A DNA stretch of 34,705 nt from 0-14-3-00-41-53 sp041500225 (GTDB taxonomy: Bacteria > Nitrospirota > Thermodesulfovibrionia > Thermodesulfovibrionales > SM23-35), in assembly GCA_041500225.1 (NCBI GenBank), contig JBGQLV010000019.1, positions 1 through 34,705 of the forward strand. The letters run 5' to 3'. The stretch's first letter is position 1, and every line of letters begins with the position of its first letter. Under the pieces are notes generated by a model that was not told the DNA's origin, did not search any database, and saw only the letters and a program-made list of their open reading frames with translations. Position numbers and translations under genes: made by a program. Below, piece by piece: positions 7,919 to 14,136 of the stretch.

Positions 7919-8088
7919 AGTATGCCAATAAAAGAAATTGGGGCAAAAAATTATGATATTAAAGCTGTTAACCCTAATCGAAAAAGTAAAGAAGATAATA
8001 GACCCCGGAAGAACTGTTAAACATTATTGAATCACAAAATAAAGAGATTTTAAGTATCTTAAATGTTTTGCATAACAGAGGAATATGA
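7919..8088 (+). pseudogene. hsdM: Frameshifted C-terminal end of a type I restriction-modification hsdM
   Basis: Two + strand frames join into the C-terminus of a type I DNA methyltransferase. The first reads IKEIGAKNYDIKAVNPNRKS and then KEDNR, ending at 8002. The second reads TPEELLNIIESQNKEILSIL and stops at 8086-8088. Together they give the family-like ...YDLKAVNPNRK...DxRTPEELLxxIE... Restoring one base after 8002 makes RTPEELL continuous, so a single-base deletion explains the break. The remnant begins within 15 bases of the IS200-like hairpin, suggesting that the element interrupted hsdM. Its stop codon overlaps the lpxK start in an ATGA quartet. No other restriction gene is in the window. 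Confidence 0.6.
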
Positions 8089-9194
8089 TACTTCCTGAAT
8101 TTCTATATTACCTCGGCTATTCAATAAAAAAGCGCCATGTATTTAAGAATCAAAAGAAACTGCCATATAAGGTTATAAGTATCGGAAATTTAACGCTTGG
8201 CGGTACTGGCAAAACACCTGCGACAATAGCATTAGCTGAAGAAGCGAGGGAGATAGGATTTAAACCATGTATCCTCACAAGGGGGTACAGAGGAAGGGCA
8301 AGAGGCCCTTGTTTTGTAAGCAGAGGTGAGAGGCCAGTATTAGACGCATATCAGGCAGGAGATGAAGCCCTTCTTATGGCAGAGAAATTAAAGGGAGTTC
8401 CCATTGTAAAAGGTAAAGATAGGTACAAAGCAGGCATGTTTGCCCTTAGTTCATTATCCCCAGCCCTTTGTCCTGACCTTTTCATCCTTGATGACGGCTT
8501 TCAGCACTGGGGTCTTTTCAGAGATAAAGACATTCTGCTAATAGACAGTACAAATCCATTTGGAAACAGAAGGCTTCTGCCGCTTGGTTCATTAAGAGAG
8601 CCTATTAGTGAGATAAGCAGGGCTGACCTTATTGTAATAACAAAGACAGATGTCCCCCCCACCCACCCCTCCCCCTTGATGGTCGGAATCGACTCGTACC
8701 GAGGGGAGGGCAAGGGAGGGGGTGACAGAAGGCCGGAGGTAGAAGTCAACAACCTGGTTAAAGAAATAAGGCAATACACGAGGAAGGCACAAATATTTTT
8801 TGCTGGGCACAAACCTTCAAAATTCATAAAAACAAATGGTGAGACAATGCCTATTGAATGGGCAAAAAATAAAAGGTTCTTTGGCTTCTGCGGCATAGGG
8901 AATCCTCAATCGTTCAGGAAAACCCTTTTATCAGCAGATATAGAGTTAACAGGGTTTAAACCTTTTAGAGATCATTACAGATATAGTCAGGGAGATATTC
9001 AAGAAATAATAAGGAATGCAAAAGGGTATAACTCAGACTGGATTGTTACAACAGAAAAAGATATAATGAGACTCAAAGGCTTTGCTCTGCCAGAGAATGT
9101 GGTTTCGTTGGGTATTGAGTTTAGTGTTGATGAAAGGTTTTATGAGGAAGTCCTGGGAGGTTTAGATGGTCAGGTATATAAATGTCAGGAGTAA
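8085..9194 (+). CDS. lpxK: Tetraacyldisaccharide 4'-kinase LpxK
   Basis: LpxK phosphorylates the 4' position of the lipid A disaccharide at the inner membrane. The 369-residue protein shows the family P-loop VISIGNLTLGGTGKTP (about 31-46), then LTRGYRGRARGP, AGDEALLMA, LILDDGFQHW (Walker B region) and the LLPLGSLREP motif. C-terminal motifs GFCGIGNPQSFRKTL and WIVTTEKD are present. AGAGG five bases before the ATG supports the start. The protein is longer than most LpxK because an insertion of about 28 residues (around 190-218, rich in Pro, Gly and Arg) is encoded by a C/G-rich palindromic repeat (see repeat entry). Downstream yjbQ overlaps its 3' end by 29 bases. Confidence 0.93.
   Translation: MILPEFLYYLGYSIKKRHVFKNQKKLPYKVISIGNLTLGGTGKTPATIALAEEAREIGFKPCILTRGYRGRARGPCFVSRGERPVLDAYQAGDEALLMAEKLKGVPIVKGKDRYKAGMFALSSLSPALCPDLFILDDGFQHWGLFRDKDILLIDSTNPFGNRRLLPLGSLREPISEISRADLIVITKTDVPPTHPSPLMVGIDSYRGEGKGGGDRRPEVEVNNLVKEIRQYTRKAQIFFAGHKPSKFIKTNGETMPIEWAKNKRFFGFCGIGNPQSFRKTLLSADIELTGFKPFRDHYRYSQGDIQEIIRNAKGYNSDWIVTTEKDIMRLKGFALPENVVSLGIEFSVDERFYEEVLGGLDGQVYKCQE
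8653..8724. repeat. C-rich/G-rich palindromic repeat inserted in frame in lpxK
   Basis: CACCCACCCCTCCCCCTTGA at the left and GGGGAGGGCAAGGGAGGGGG at the right form imperfect inverted arms around a mixed centre. Its composition is quite unlike the AT-rich flanks. It encodes the low-complexity segment between KTDV and VNNLVKEIRQY, a place where related LpxK proteins have only a short linker. It resembles the intergenic palindromic repeats that occur in many copies in some genomes, here within a gene without breaking the frame. Confidence 0.65.
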
Positions 9195-9558
9195 ATCAAG
9201 GATTGAATTTATTGATATTACAGGGATGGTTCAGGATGTTATAAAAGAGGCAGGAATTATAAAGGGAATTTGCTATTTGTATGTCCCGCATACAACTGCC
9301 GGGATCACAATAAACGAAGGTGCGGACCCGAGCGTACAGCGTGACATACAAAATACCTTGAGCAGGCTTATACCACATGAAATGAATTATTTTCACAGAG
9401 AAGGTAATGCTGACGCACACATAAAATCAACTATTGTCGGCACATCAGAAAATGTAATTATCGATGAGGGCAGGTTACTCTTGGGCACCTGGCAATCCAT
9501 TTTTTTCTGTGAGTTTGATGGCCCCAGGCACAGAAGGATAGCTGTCAAATTTATATAA
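9166..9558 (+). CDS. yjbQ: YjbQ family protein (UPF0047; secondary thiamine-phosphate synthase-like)
   Basis: A 130-residue protein of the UPF0047/YjbQ family, for some members of which weak thiamine-phosphate synthase activity has been reported. Family motifs are visible: LYVPHTTAGITINEGADPSV, then YFHREGNADAHIKSTIVG, then GRLLLGTWQSIFFCEFDGPR. The His and Glu residues in PHTTAGITINE and the HIK segment are those thought to form the active site. The ATG at 9166 has a perfect GGGAGG six bases upstream and overlaps lpxK by 29 bases. The downstream gene starts 3 bases after its stop. Confidence 0.92.
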   Translation: MVRYINVRSKSRIEFIDITGMVQDVIKEAGIIKGICYLYVPHTTAGITINEGADPSVQRDIQNTLSRLIPHEMNYFHREGNADAHIKSTIVGTSENVIIDEGRLLLGTWQSIFFCEFDGPRHRRIAVKFI

Positions 9559-9561
9559 GTA

Positions 9562-10398
9562 ATGTCTGATAATAAAACCTCCGATGAACCTCAATCCCTC
9601 CGTGACGAGATAAAAAGACTCAGAAAGTCACTTTCAGAACTTACACCTTCATTGGACGTGCTCTTAAAACGCAGGGGTTTCAGAATTTACAAGAAAGAAC
9701 CTTCGGAAGACTTGCTCCTGCCGGAGAATAAATTCGTCAGCAGCTTTTATGAGATGATGAAAAAATATTCTTTTCGCCTATTTCTGCGGGATGTTATAAA
9801 ACACCAGATATTTTTCAGACTTGAGAATGTTACACGATATGCAACATCAGAGGTCACAAAAGATTATGTTGAATATATGAGAAGCATGGGTCTTGTTGAA
9901 AGATTATCCGGCGGTTTCAAACTTTCGCTTGAACCTATAAAGAGTTTCGGTGAAACGCTTGAATGGTTCGTAGCAGAGATATTTAAAAAAGAATTTGCCG
10001 CAGAGGCAATATGGGGCATAAGATTCAAGCGGACGATGGTGGGCGGCGATTATGACCTTATTGCAAAGGTAGATGGGGCAATTTTATATATGGAGATAAA
10101 ATCTTCTCCCCCAAAACAGATATATCAGAATGAGATTTCAGCTTTCTTTGACAGGGTCTCTGATCTTTCCCCTGAGATAAACATCTTTTTTGTAGATACT
10201 GAACTGAGAATGAAGGACAAGATTGTACTGATGTTTGACGAAGAGTTAAAGAAGAGGCATGTTAATCCTCCAAAAGTCATAAGGATAGAAAAAGAACTCT
10301 TTCAGATATTGGACAGGACATTTATAATAAATGCTAAGGACAGCATAACCGCAAATATCGAAAAGGTGTTAAGCTTGTATTTCAGGAGGGGCCAATGA
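9562..10398 (+). CDS. Hypothetical protein with a PD-(D/E)XK nuclease-like domain
   Basis: A 278-residue protein I cannot assign to a named family. The N-terminus (about 1-50) is charged and helical. The middle (about 60-140) looks like a helical, winged-helix-type region (YVEYMRSMGLVERLSGGFKLS is a plausible wing). The segment about 150-185 has GGDYDLIAKVDGAILYMEIKSS, which fits the D-Xn-(D/E)XK core of restriction-endonuclease-like folds (Asp in GGDYD, then Glu and Lys in MEIKSS). It lies 3 bases after yjbQ and overlaps the next small Cys-containing gene by ATGA, so the two are probably made together. A DNA-processing role is inference. Confidence 0.6.
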   Translation: MSDNKTSDEPQSLRDEIKRLRKSLSELTPSLDVLLKRRGFRIYKKEPSEDLLLPENKFVSSFYEMMKKYSFRLFLRDVIKHQIFFRLENVTRYATSEVTKDYVEYMRSMGLVERLSGGFKLSLEPIKSFGETLEWFVAEIFKKEFAAEAIWGIRFKRTMVGGDYDLIAKVDGAILYMEIKSSPPKQIYQNEISAFFDRVSDLSPEINIFFVDTELRMKDKIVLMFDEELKKRHVNPPKVIRIEKELFQILDRTFIINAKDSITANIEKVLSLYFRRGQ

Positions 10399-10574
10399 GT
10401 TCAACACAATTAATATGTGCAATATGTGCATGGAGGGCAACTTGCCAGAAGAAGTTTACTGTCTCAGGAAGAGACTTGCGCTGTGCAGAGTTTGTAAGGG
10501 ACGTTACGATAAAAGAAGAACCGGAAGAAAAACCTGTAGAAGAAAAGAAAGATAAAAAGGAAAAGAAAAGTTAA
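10395..10574 (+). CDS. Small Cys-containing hypothetical protein
   Basis: A 59-residue protein starting at an ATG that overlaps the stop of the PD-(D/E)XK-like gene (ATGA), with GGAGGGG 4 bases upstream (10385-10391). It begins MSSTQLICAICAWRATCQKK, has a fourth Cys in LRCAEFVRDV, and ends in a highly charged Lys/Glu tail. The pattern CxxCxxxxxC...C suggests a small metal-binding (zinc or Fe-S) knuckle. The codon usage and the strong ribosome site argue that it is real despite its size. Family unknown. Confidence 0.65.
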   Translation: MSSTQLICAICAWRATCQKKFTVSGRDLRCAEFVRDVTIKEEPEEKPVEEKKDKKEKKS

Positions 10575-10596
10575 GCAGACAATTACTAATAAGTTG

Positions 10597-10670
10597 TGAA
10601 AGATCAGCCTGATCGTTTTCTATCAGCTTCCTGGAAATGCTCAGATATTTGCTGCGGTCAAGATCTTTCA
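10597..10670. repeat. Inverted repeat downstream of higA
   Basis: TGAAAGATC (10597-10605) and GATCTTTCA (10662-10670) are perfect 9-bp inverted arms 56 bases apart. An inner short palindrome GATCAGCCTGATC (10602-10614) is followed by GTTTTC. It lies between the + strand small Cys gene and the minus-strand higA, where both transcripts end. It may be a weak terminator or the edge of the higBA insertion. Confidence 0.3.
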
Positions 10671-10694
10671 TTGACTCTCCTTTCCTCTGCTGAT

Positions 10695-11009
10695 TCAGGC
10701 AGCATTCAGCGGAGTGATACGCTCAACCCTTTTCTTTATGACCCGTGCTGCTTCCCAGAGGTCCACAGCCCGCTGAGCGTTCAACCAAAACTCAGGGGTG
10801 TTTCCAAAGAGCCGGGCGAGCCTTAACGCCATCTCCGGGCTGACAGCCCGCCGCTCACGAAGGAGTTCATTCACCGTCTGTCGGGATACACCAAGGGCCT
10901 CAGCAAAACCCGATACGGTCATCCCATAGTCCGGTAAGAAATCCTCACGGAGCAGCTCTCCCGGATGGGTGGGGCGAATCTTCCGTTCTCTCTTATTGGG
11001 AATACTCAT
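10695..11009 (-). CDS. higA: HigA-family antitoxin (XRE helix-turn-helix)
   Basis: A 104-residue DNA-binding antitoxin. The sequence THPGELLREDFLPDYGMTVS followed by FAEALGVSRQTVNELLRERR and MALRLARLFGNTPEFWLNAQ is the standard HigA/VapI helix-turn-helix layout. It should bind and neutralise HigB and repress the shared promoter. It starts 13 bases after higB, giving the usual higBA order of toxin first. AAGGAG lies just before the ATG. The pair is GC-richer than its surroundings, suggesting recent acquisition. Confidence 0.93.
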   Translation of the reverse strand: MSIPNKRERKIRPTHPGELLREDFLPDYGMTVSGFAEALGVSRQTVNELLRERRAVSPEMALRLARLFGNTPEFWLNAQRAVDLWEAARVIKKRVERITPLNAA

Positions 11010-11022
11010 AATGCACTTCTCC

Positions 11023-11304
11023 TTAGTGGTAATCTGTAATTTCTACATCATATGTATCGGCATCAATGAACCGAAAACAAATACGCCATTGATCGTTTAT
11101 GGAAATGGAATACTGTCCTTTTCGATCTCCCTCCAGTTCGTGGAGCCGGTTGCCGGGAGGAACCCTCAGATCATTCAAGCAGGTCGCCAAATCAAGGTAT
11201 TCCAATTTCCGCACAGCCCTCTTCCATATCTCAGGAGGAAAACGATTCGATTTGCCTGTATCGTACAGTTCCTTCGTGTGCCAGTCGGCAAACGTCCTGA
11301 TCAC
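11023..11304 (-). CDS. higB: HigB-family toxin (RelE fold mRNA interferase)
   Basis: A 93-residue toxin when started at GTG 11304 (VIRTFADWHTKELYDTGKSN). It contains PPEIWKRAVRKLEYLDLA, then NDLRVPPGNRLHELEGDRKG and QYSISINDQWRICFRF, the hallmarks of HigB-type ribosome-dependent mRNA interferases. A longer frame from 11370 exists, but its extra residues lie across the promoter and are not family-like. The GTG sits 6 bases after a good -10 element and has no Shine-Dalgarno, so it is probably translated from a leaderless mRNA. The fold and partner are certain from the family; activity is not tested here. Confidence 0.93.
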   Translation of the reverse strand: MIRTFADWHTKELYDTGKSNRFPPEIWKRAVRKLEYLDLATCLNDLRVPPGNRLHELEGDRKGQYSISINDQWRICFRFIDADTYDVEITDYH

Positions 11305-11310
11305 GATTAA

Positions 11311-11339
11311 AGTGTAAACTGTCACGTGACATTTGTCAA
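11311..11339 (-). promoter_or_regulatory. higBA promoter
   Basis: On the minus strand, a perfect -35 TTGACA (11339-11334), a 17-base spacer and -10 TACACT (11316-11311). The higB GTG lies only 6 bases beyond, at the predicted transcription start. Confidence 0.75.
11320..11331. promoter_or_regulatory. Probable HigA operator, palindrome TGTCACGTGACA
   Basis: A perfect 12-bp palindrome placed entirely within the -35/-10 spacer of the higBA promoter, where a bound HigA dimer would block RNA polymerase. Autoregulation by the antitoxin is the rule in this family. The core CACGTG also resembles ParB sites, but only 10 of 16 positions fit the parS consensus. Confidence 0.6.
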
Positions 11340-11797
11340 TATGTATGGAATTGGGTTCTGGGGACACCATACTTATTTATTGACTGCTCAGGAAAGTAAG
11401 AAAGACTTTAGACAAAAGAAAACCATAATTTCTAAGGCCAATATTAATTATGCGCATTTCACCTGTAAATCCTTATAGTTTCGCCTTCTGACAACTGTTG
11501 ATTAGGAGAGGGATTGAATAAAGGAAGGCTTTTTATTACAGGGCGAACTCTGCATCATTTATTGAGGGGCTCAGTGTGACGGGAATCTGTCGGAAACTAT
11601 GACAGGATTGGAGCGGAGAGGATTAAAGAAGATAATGTACTTCAACAACTGGGCAAAGGGTATAGCCCATTCAGCACGGACTTTGCGATATCTCTTGGAA
11701 TATATGTCATAATTAACAATATTATAATGACTTTAAGACATATTTGAAATTATAAAAATGACATCAATATGTAACCGGGAACGGTCTTTGAACGGCT
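11340..11797. other. Gene-free stretch between higB and pgk
   Basis: No convincing gene, RNA or terminator is seen here. The AT-rich part 11700-11765 follows the pgk stop codon on the minus strand and holds no clear hairpin. Short open stretches exist around 11600-11710 in two + strand frames, but they lack start signals and recognisable motifs. It may be old debris from the event that brought in higBA. Confidence 0.4.
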
Positions 11798-13105
11798 CTA
11801 TGTCCCTGTTTTCATCAGAACCTGGACGGGTTTTAGCCCGTAAGGGCTGCCCTGTTCTATGGCTGTCAGGACAGTCCCGCCACCGGTAAAGAAATAGTAC
11901 TGTGTGTTGTCCAGAACAGACAGGTAAAGGCCGGGACAGAGGTTTTTGAACTCCTGAAGAGTATCACCGCCTCCGTACATTTTAATAGCAATTCTATTCT
12001 GGTCTATAGTTCTGTCCAGTGCCTCTGACCCTGCACTAAAATATGGCGTATAGCCCATAACAGCATTGACAAATATAGTCCTTGCGCTGGAGATACTCTC
12101 CACTACGCCGGGATCATTAAATGATTCCGGATCTATATCAAGAATATAACCGTATTTTTTGCCCTCTTTAAAGTCCTTTATTGATACAGTCCTATACTTT
12201 CCCTCTATTCTGCCTTCCAGGGTATCCGATTCAACGATAAAAGGTAATTCGACAATCTTTCTGTTTACCCGATCCTTCTCCACAAGGTCTTTTGCTAAGG
12301 TGATGTCTTTCTCCGGAATGCCCTCTACACTGATTCCGTATTTTGCGCAGAGAAACGTATTATATAGGACGCCGCCCAGAATAAGTTGATCGACCTTCTC
12401 ATAAATTGCATAAAGCGGCTTTATCTTCGTGTCATACTTTGCACCTGCTATTACAGCCAAAAAAGGCCTTTGAGGATTAATAACAGAATTGAGGTTGATG
12501 ATCTCCCGCTGCATTAAAAAGCCGGCATAAGAAGGAAGATACTTCGTGATGTCGTATGTTGAGGCATGCGGCTGCCAGGAACCGAAGGCATCGTTTATGA
12601 AAATATCCGCGAGCCCTGCAAGTTGAAGGGCAAATTTATCCCTTACTTCTCCCTCAGCCTCTTCACCCTGGAACCAGCGCGTATTGGGAAGGTATATTCC
12701 GCCTATCTTTCTTTCCCTGAGGTCGCGAATAGCAATGTTAATGGATGTATCAATGCCGGTAATCCCCAGTTTTGCGTCTATGTTAAACTTAGGAATATGA
12801 AACGTCGTGTGCAATTTATGTTCGAGATAGCCGACTATAGGCTCGACTGACTCGCCTGATCTGCACTTGATCTCACCTGTCTTTTTATCCTTTGGCCTTC
12901 CCACATGGGTCATGAGGATCGGCCTGCCACCCCGCTCTACTATATTGTAGAGCGTACCAAAGGTGCGGTCTATCCTGTAAGGGTCCCTGATTTCGCCGTC
13001 CTTTACAACATTATGGTCGAATCTTACAAGGACTATCTTGCCGTTCAGGTCAGCGTTTTGAATTAAGGGGAGTCTCGGGTCTAATCTTTGATGCTCAACA
13101 CTCAT
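11798..13105 (-). CDS. Divergent phosphoglycerate kinase-like protein
   Basis: A 435-residue PGK homologue, about 40 residues longer than usual. Recognisable PGK motifs are VRFDHNV (RxDxNV), DPYRIDRT, THVGRP, PNTRWFQGEE, FINDAFGSWQPHAS, AGAKYDTKI, LILGGVLYNTF, YGGGDTL and FTGGGTVL. Differences from canonical PGK are notable. The HRAHAS segment reads WQPHAS, losing the Arg. GPMGVFE near the C-terminus is replaced by NAVMGYTPYFSAGSEA. PGK normally makes ATP from 1,3-bisphosphoglycerate. This copy may be a paralogue with altered activity or a distant true PGK. Its start overlaps the stop of the Trm112-like gene (ATGA). Confidence 0.85.
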   Translation of the reverse strand: MSVEHQRLDPRLPLIQNADLNGKIVLVRFDHNVVKDGEIRDPYRIDRTFGTLYNIVERGGRPILMTHVGRPKDKKTGEIKCRSGESVEPIVGYLEHKLHTTFHIPKFNIDAKLGITGIDTSINIAIRDLRERKIGGIYLPNTRWFQGEEAEGEVRDKFALQLAGLADIFINDAFGSWQPHASTYDITKYLPSYAGFLMQREIINLNSVINPQRPFLAVIAGAKYDTKIKPLYAIYEKVDQLILGGVLYNTFLCAKYGISVEGIPEKDITLAKDLVEKDRVNRKIVELPFIVESDTLEGRIEGKYRTVSIKDFKEGKKYGYILDIDPESFNDPGVVESISSARTIFVNAVMGYTPYFSAGSEALDRTIDQNRIAIKMYGGGDTLQEFKNLCPGLYLSVLDNTQYYFFTGGGTVLTAIEQGSPYGLKPVQVLMKTGT

Positions 13106-13278
13106 GCTTCACCTATTGGTATTGCTTCATCTATCAGCATGACCGGTATGCCGTCTCTTATCGGATAGAGGAGCTTGCACTTATTGCATATCAGCCCGTC
13201 TTCTTGTTCTGTAAGTACAAGATCACCCTTACATTTCGGGCATGCTAATATGTCCAGAAGGTCTTTACTAATAGCCAT
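13102..13278 (-). CDS. Trm112-family zinc-ribbon-like small protein
   Basis: A 58-residue protein from ATG 13278, which has AAAGGAG five bases upstream; a GTG six bases earlier overlaps that ribosome site and is less likely. It reads MAISKDLLDILACPKCKGDL, then a CNKCKLLYPIRDGIPVMLID segment. This is the bacterial Trm112-like (YcaR) pattern: two CxxC pairs and the conserved YPIRDGIPVML. Eukaryotic Trm112 activates several methyltransferases; the bacterial role is unclear. Translationally coupled to the PGK-like gene. Confidence 0.9.
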   Translation of the reverse strand: MAISKDLLDILACPKCKGDLVLTEQEDGLICNKCKLLYPIRDGIPVMLIDEAIPIGEA

Positions 13279-13301
13279 ATTCACTCCTTTACTCCACTTT
13301 A

Positions 13302-13330
13302 AAAGTACCAGAAATGTAGGAGGGGGTCAA
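13302..13330 (-). promoter_or_regulatory. Promoter of the Trm112-like/PGK-like operon
   Basis: On the minus strand, -35 TTGACC (13330-13325), a 17-base spacer and -10 TACTTT (13307-13302) preceded by TGG, an extended -10. The gene's ribosome-binding site and ATG follow about 24 bases beyond the -10. Confidence 0.55.
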
Positions 13331-13399
13331 GTGCTTGCTATATCTTGATTCAGGAAGCTATAGCATGTAAAGCCCCTAATATGATAAAATATTAGCAGA

Positions 13400-14134
13400 G
13401 TGGCGGATTTAAAGATAGGCTGCAGCGGTTTTCTATACGATCACTGGAGGAAGAATTTTTATCCAGAAGATCTATCAAAAACCTACTGGCTTGAATATTA
13501 CAGTAGACATTTCCCAACTATTGAGCTGAATGTAACTTTTCATCGGCTTCCTGAAAGGGAAACCTTTACAAAATGGTATTTATCTACTCCCAAAGATTTT
13601 GTCTTTTCTCTTAAGGGAAGCAGGTTTATCACACATGTTAAAAAGCTTAAGGATTGTGCAGAGCCTATTGAGGTATTTTTTTCAAGGGCATCACTGCTTA
13701 AAGAAAAATTAGGTGTTATCCTTTGGCAGTTCCCCCCTACCTTTAACCTGGATGTAGAGCGTTTCAAAGAGTTTCTTGAGGCACTGAAACCTTATGGTAT
13801 GAGAAATACATTTGAGTTAAGGAATAAGACCTGGATAAACAAAAAGGTTATTGATCTACTTGAGAAGGAAAAGGCAACACTGTGCATGGCAGACTATCCT
13901 GAATTTCTCAATAAACTGCCTCTAACATCTGACTTTGTCTACATGCGGAGACATGGGAAAGAAGGAAGTTATGCAACATCATACAGTACTGAGACATTGA
14001 AGGATAATGCAAAGGATATCAAGGCTTATTTAAAGCAGAAAAAAGACGTCTTCATTTATTTCAACAATGATGCCTTTGGCTATGCACCCAGAAATGCAGC
14101 AGAATTGATAACCCTTTTAGACAAAAAGAGATAG
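13400..14134 (+). CDS. DUF72 (YecE-like) family protein
   Basis: A 244-residue TIM-barrel-like protein of unknown function. The start is MADLKIGCSGFLYDHWRKNF, and IELNVTFHRLPERETFTKWY, FVFSLKGSRFITHVKKL and a C-terminal VFIYFNNDAFGYAPRNA are typical of DUF72. The family's IGxSGWxYxxW opening and YFNN motif near the end are both present. The start codon is GTG at 13400 with only a weak ribosome site, and a TAAAAT at 13385-13390 lies 9 bases before it. Its 3' end almost meets trxB on the other strand. Confidence 0.9.
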   Translation: MADLKIGCSGFLYDHWRKNFYPEDLSKTYWLEYYSRHFPTIELNVTFHRLPERETFTKWYLSTPKDFVFSLKGSRFITHVKKLKDCAEPIEVFFSRASLLKEKLGVILWQFPPTFNLDVERFKEFLEALKPYGMRNTFELRNKTWINKKVIDLLEKEKATLCMADYPEFLNKLPLTSDFVYMRRHGKEGSYATSYSTETLKDNAKDIKAYLKQKKDVFIYFNNDAFGYAPRNAAELITLLDKKR

Positions 14135-14136
14135 TC

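Noticed and set aside
7706..8020. + strand open frame of 104 codons
   Set aside because: Its first two thirds are antisense to the IS200-like relic and cross the hairpin. Only the last third is meaningful, as part of the hsdM remnant.
11320..11331. CACGTG palindrome as a ParB parS site, 4.5 kb from parAB
   Set aside because: Only about 10 of 16 positions fit the parS consensus, and the palindrome lies exactly inside the higBA promoter, so a HigA operator explains it better.
11023..11370. Longer HigB starting at 11370
   Set aside because: The extra N-terminal codons cover the -35, spacer palindrome and -10 of the promoter and do not resemble the HigB family.
11600..11710. Short open + strand frames upstream of pgk (for example one containing NVLQQLGKGYSPFS)
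   Set aside because: No start codon with ribosome site, no recognised motif, and two frames look equally coding-like, so I do not call a gene.
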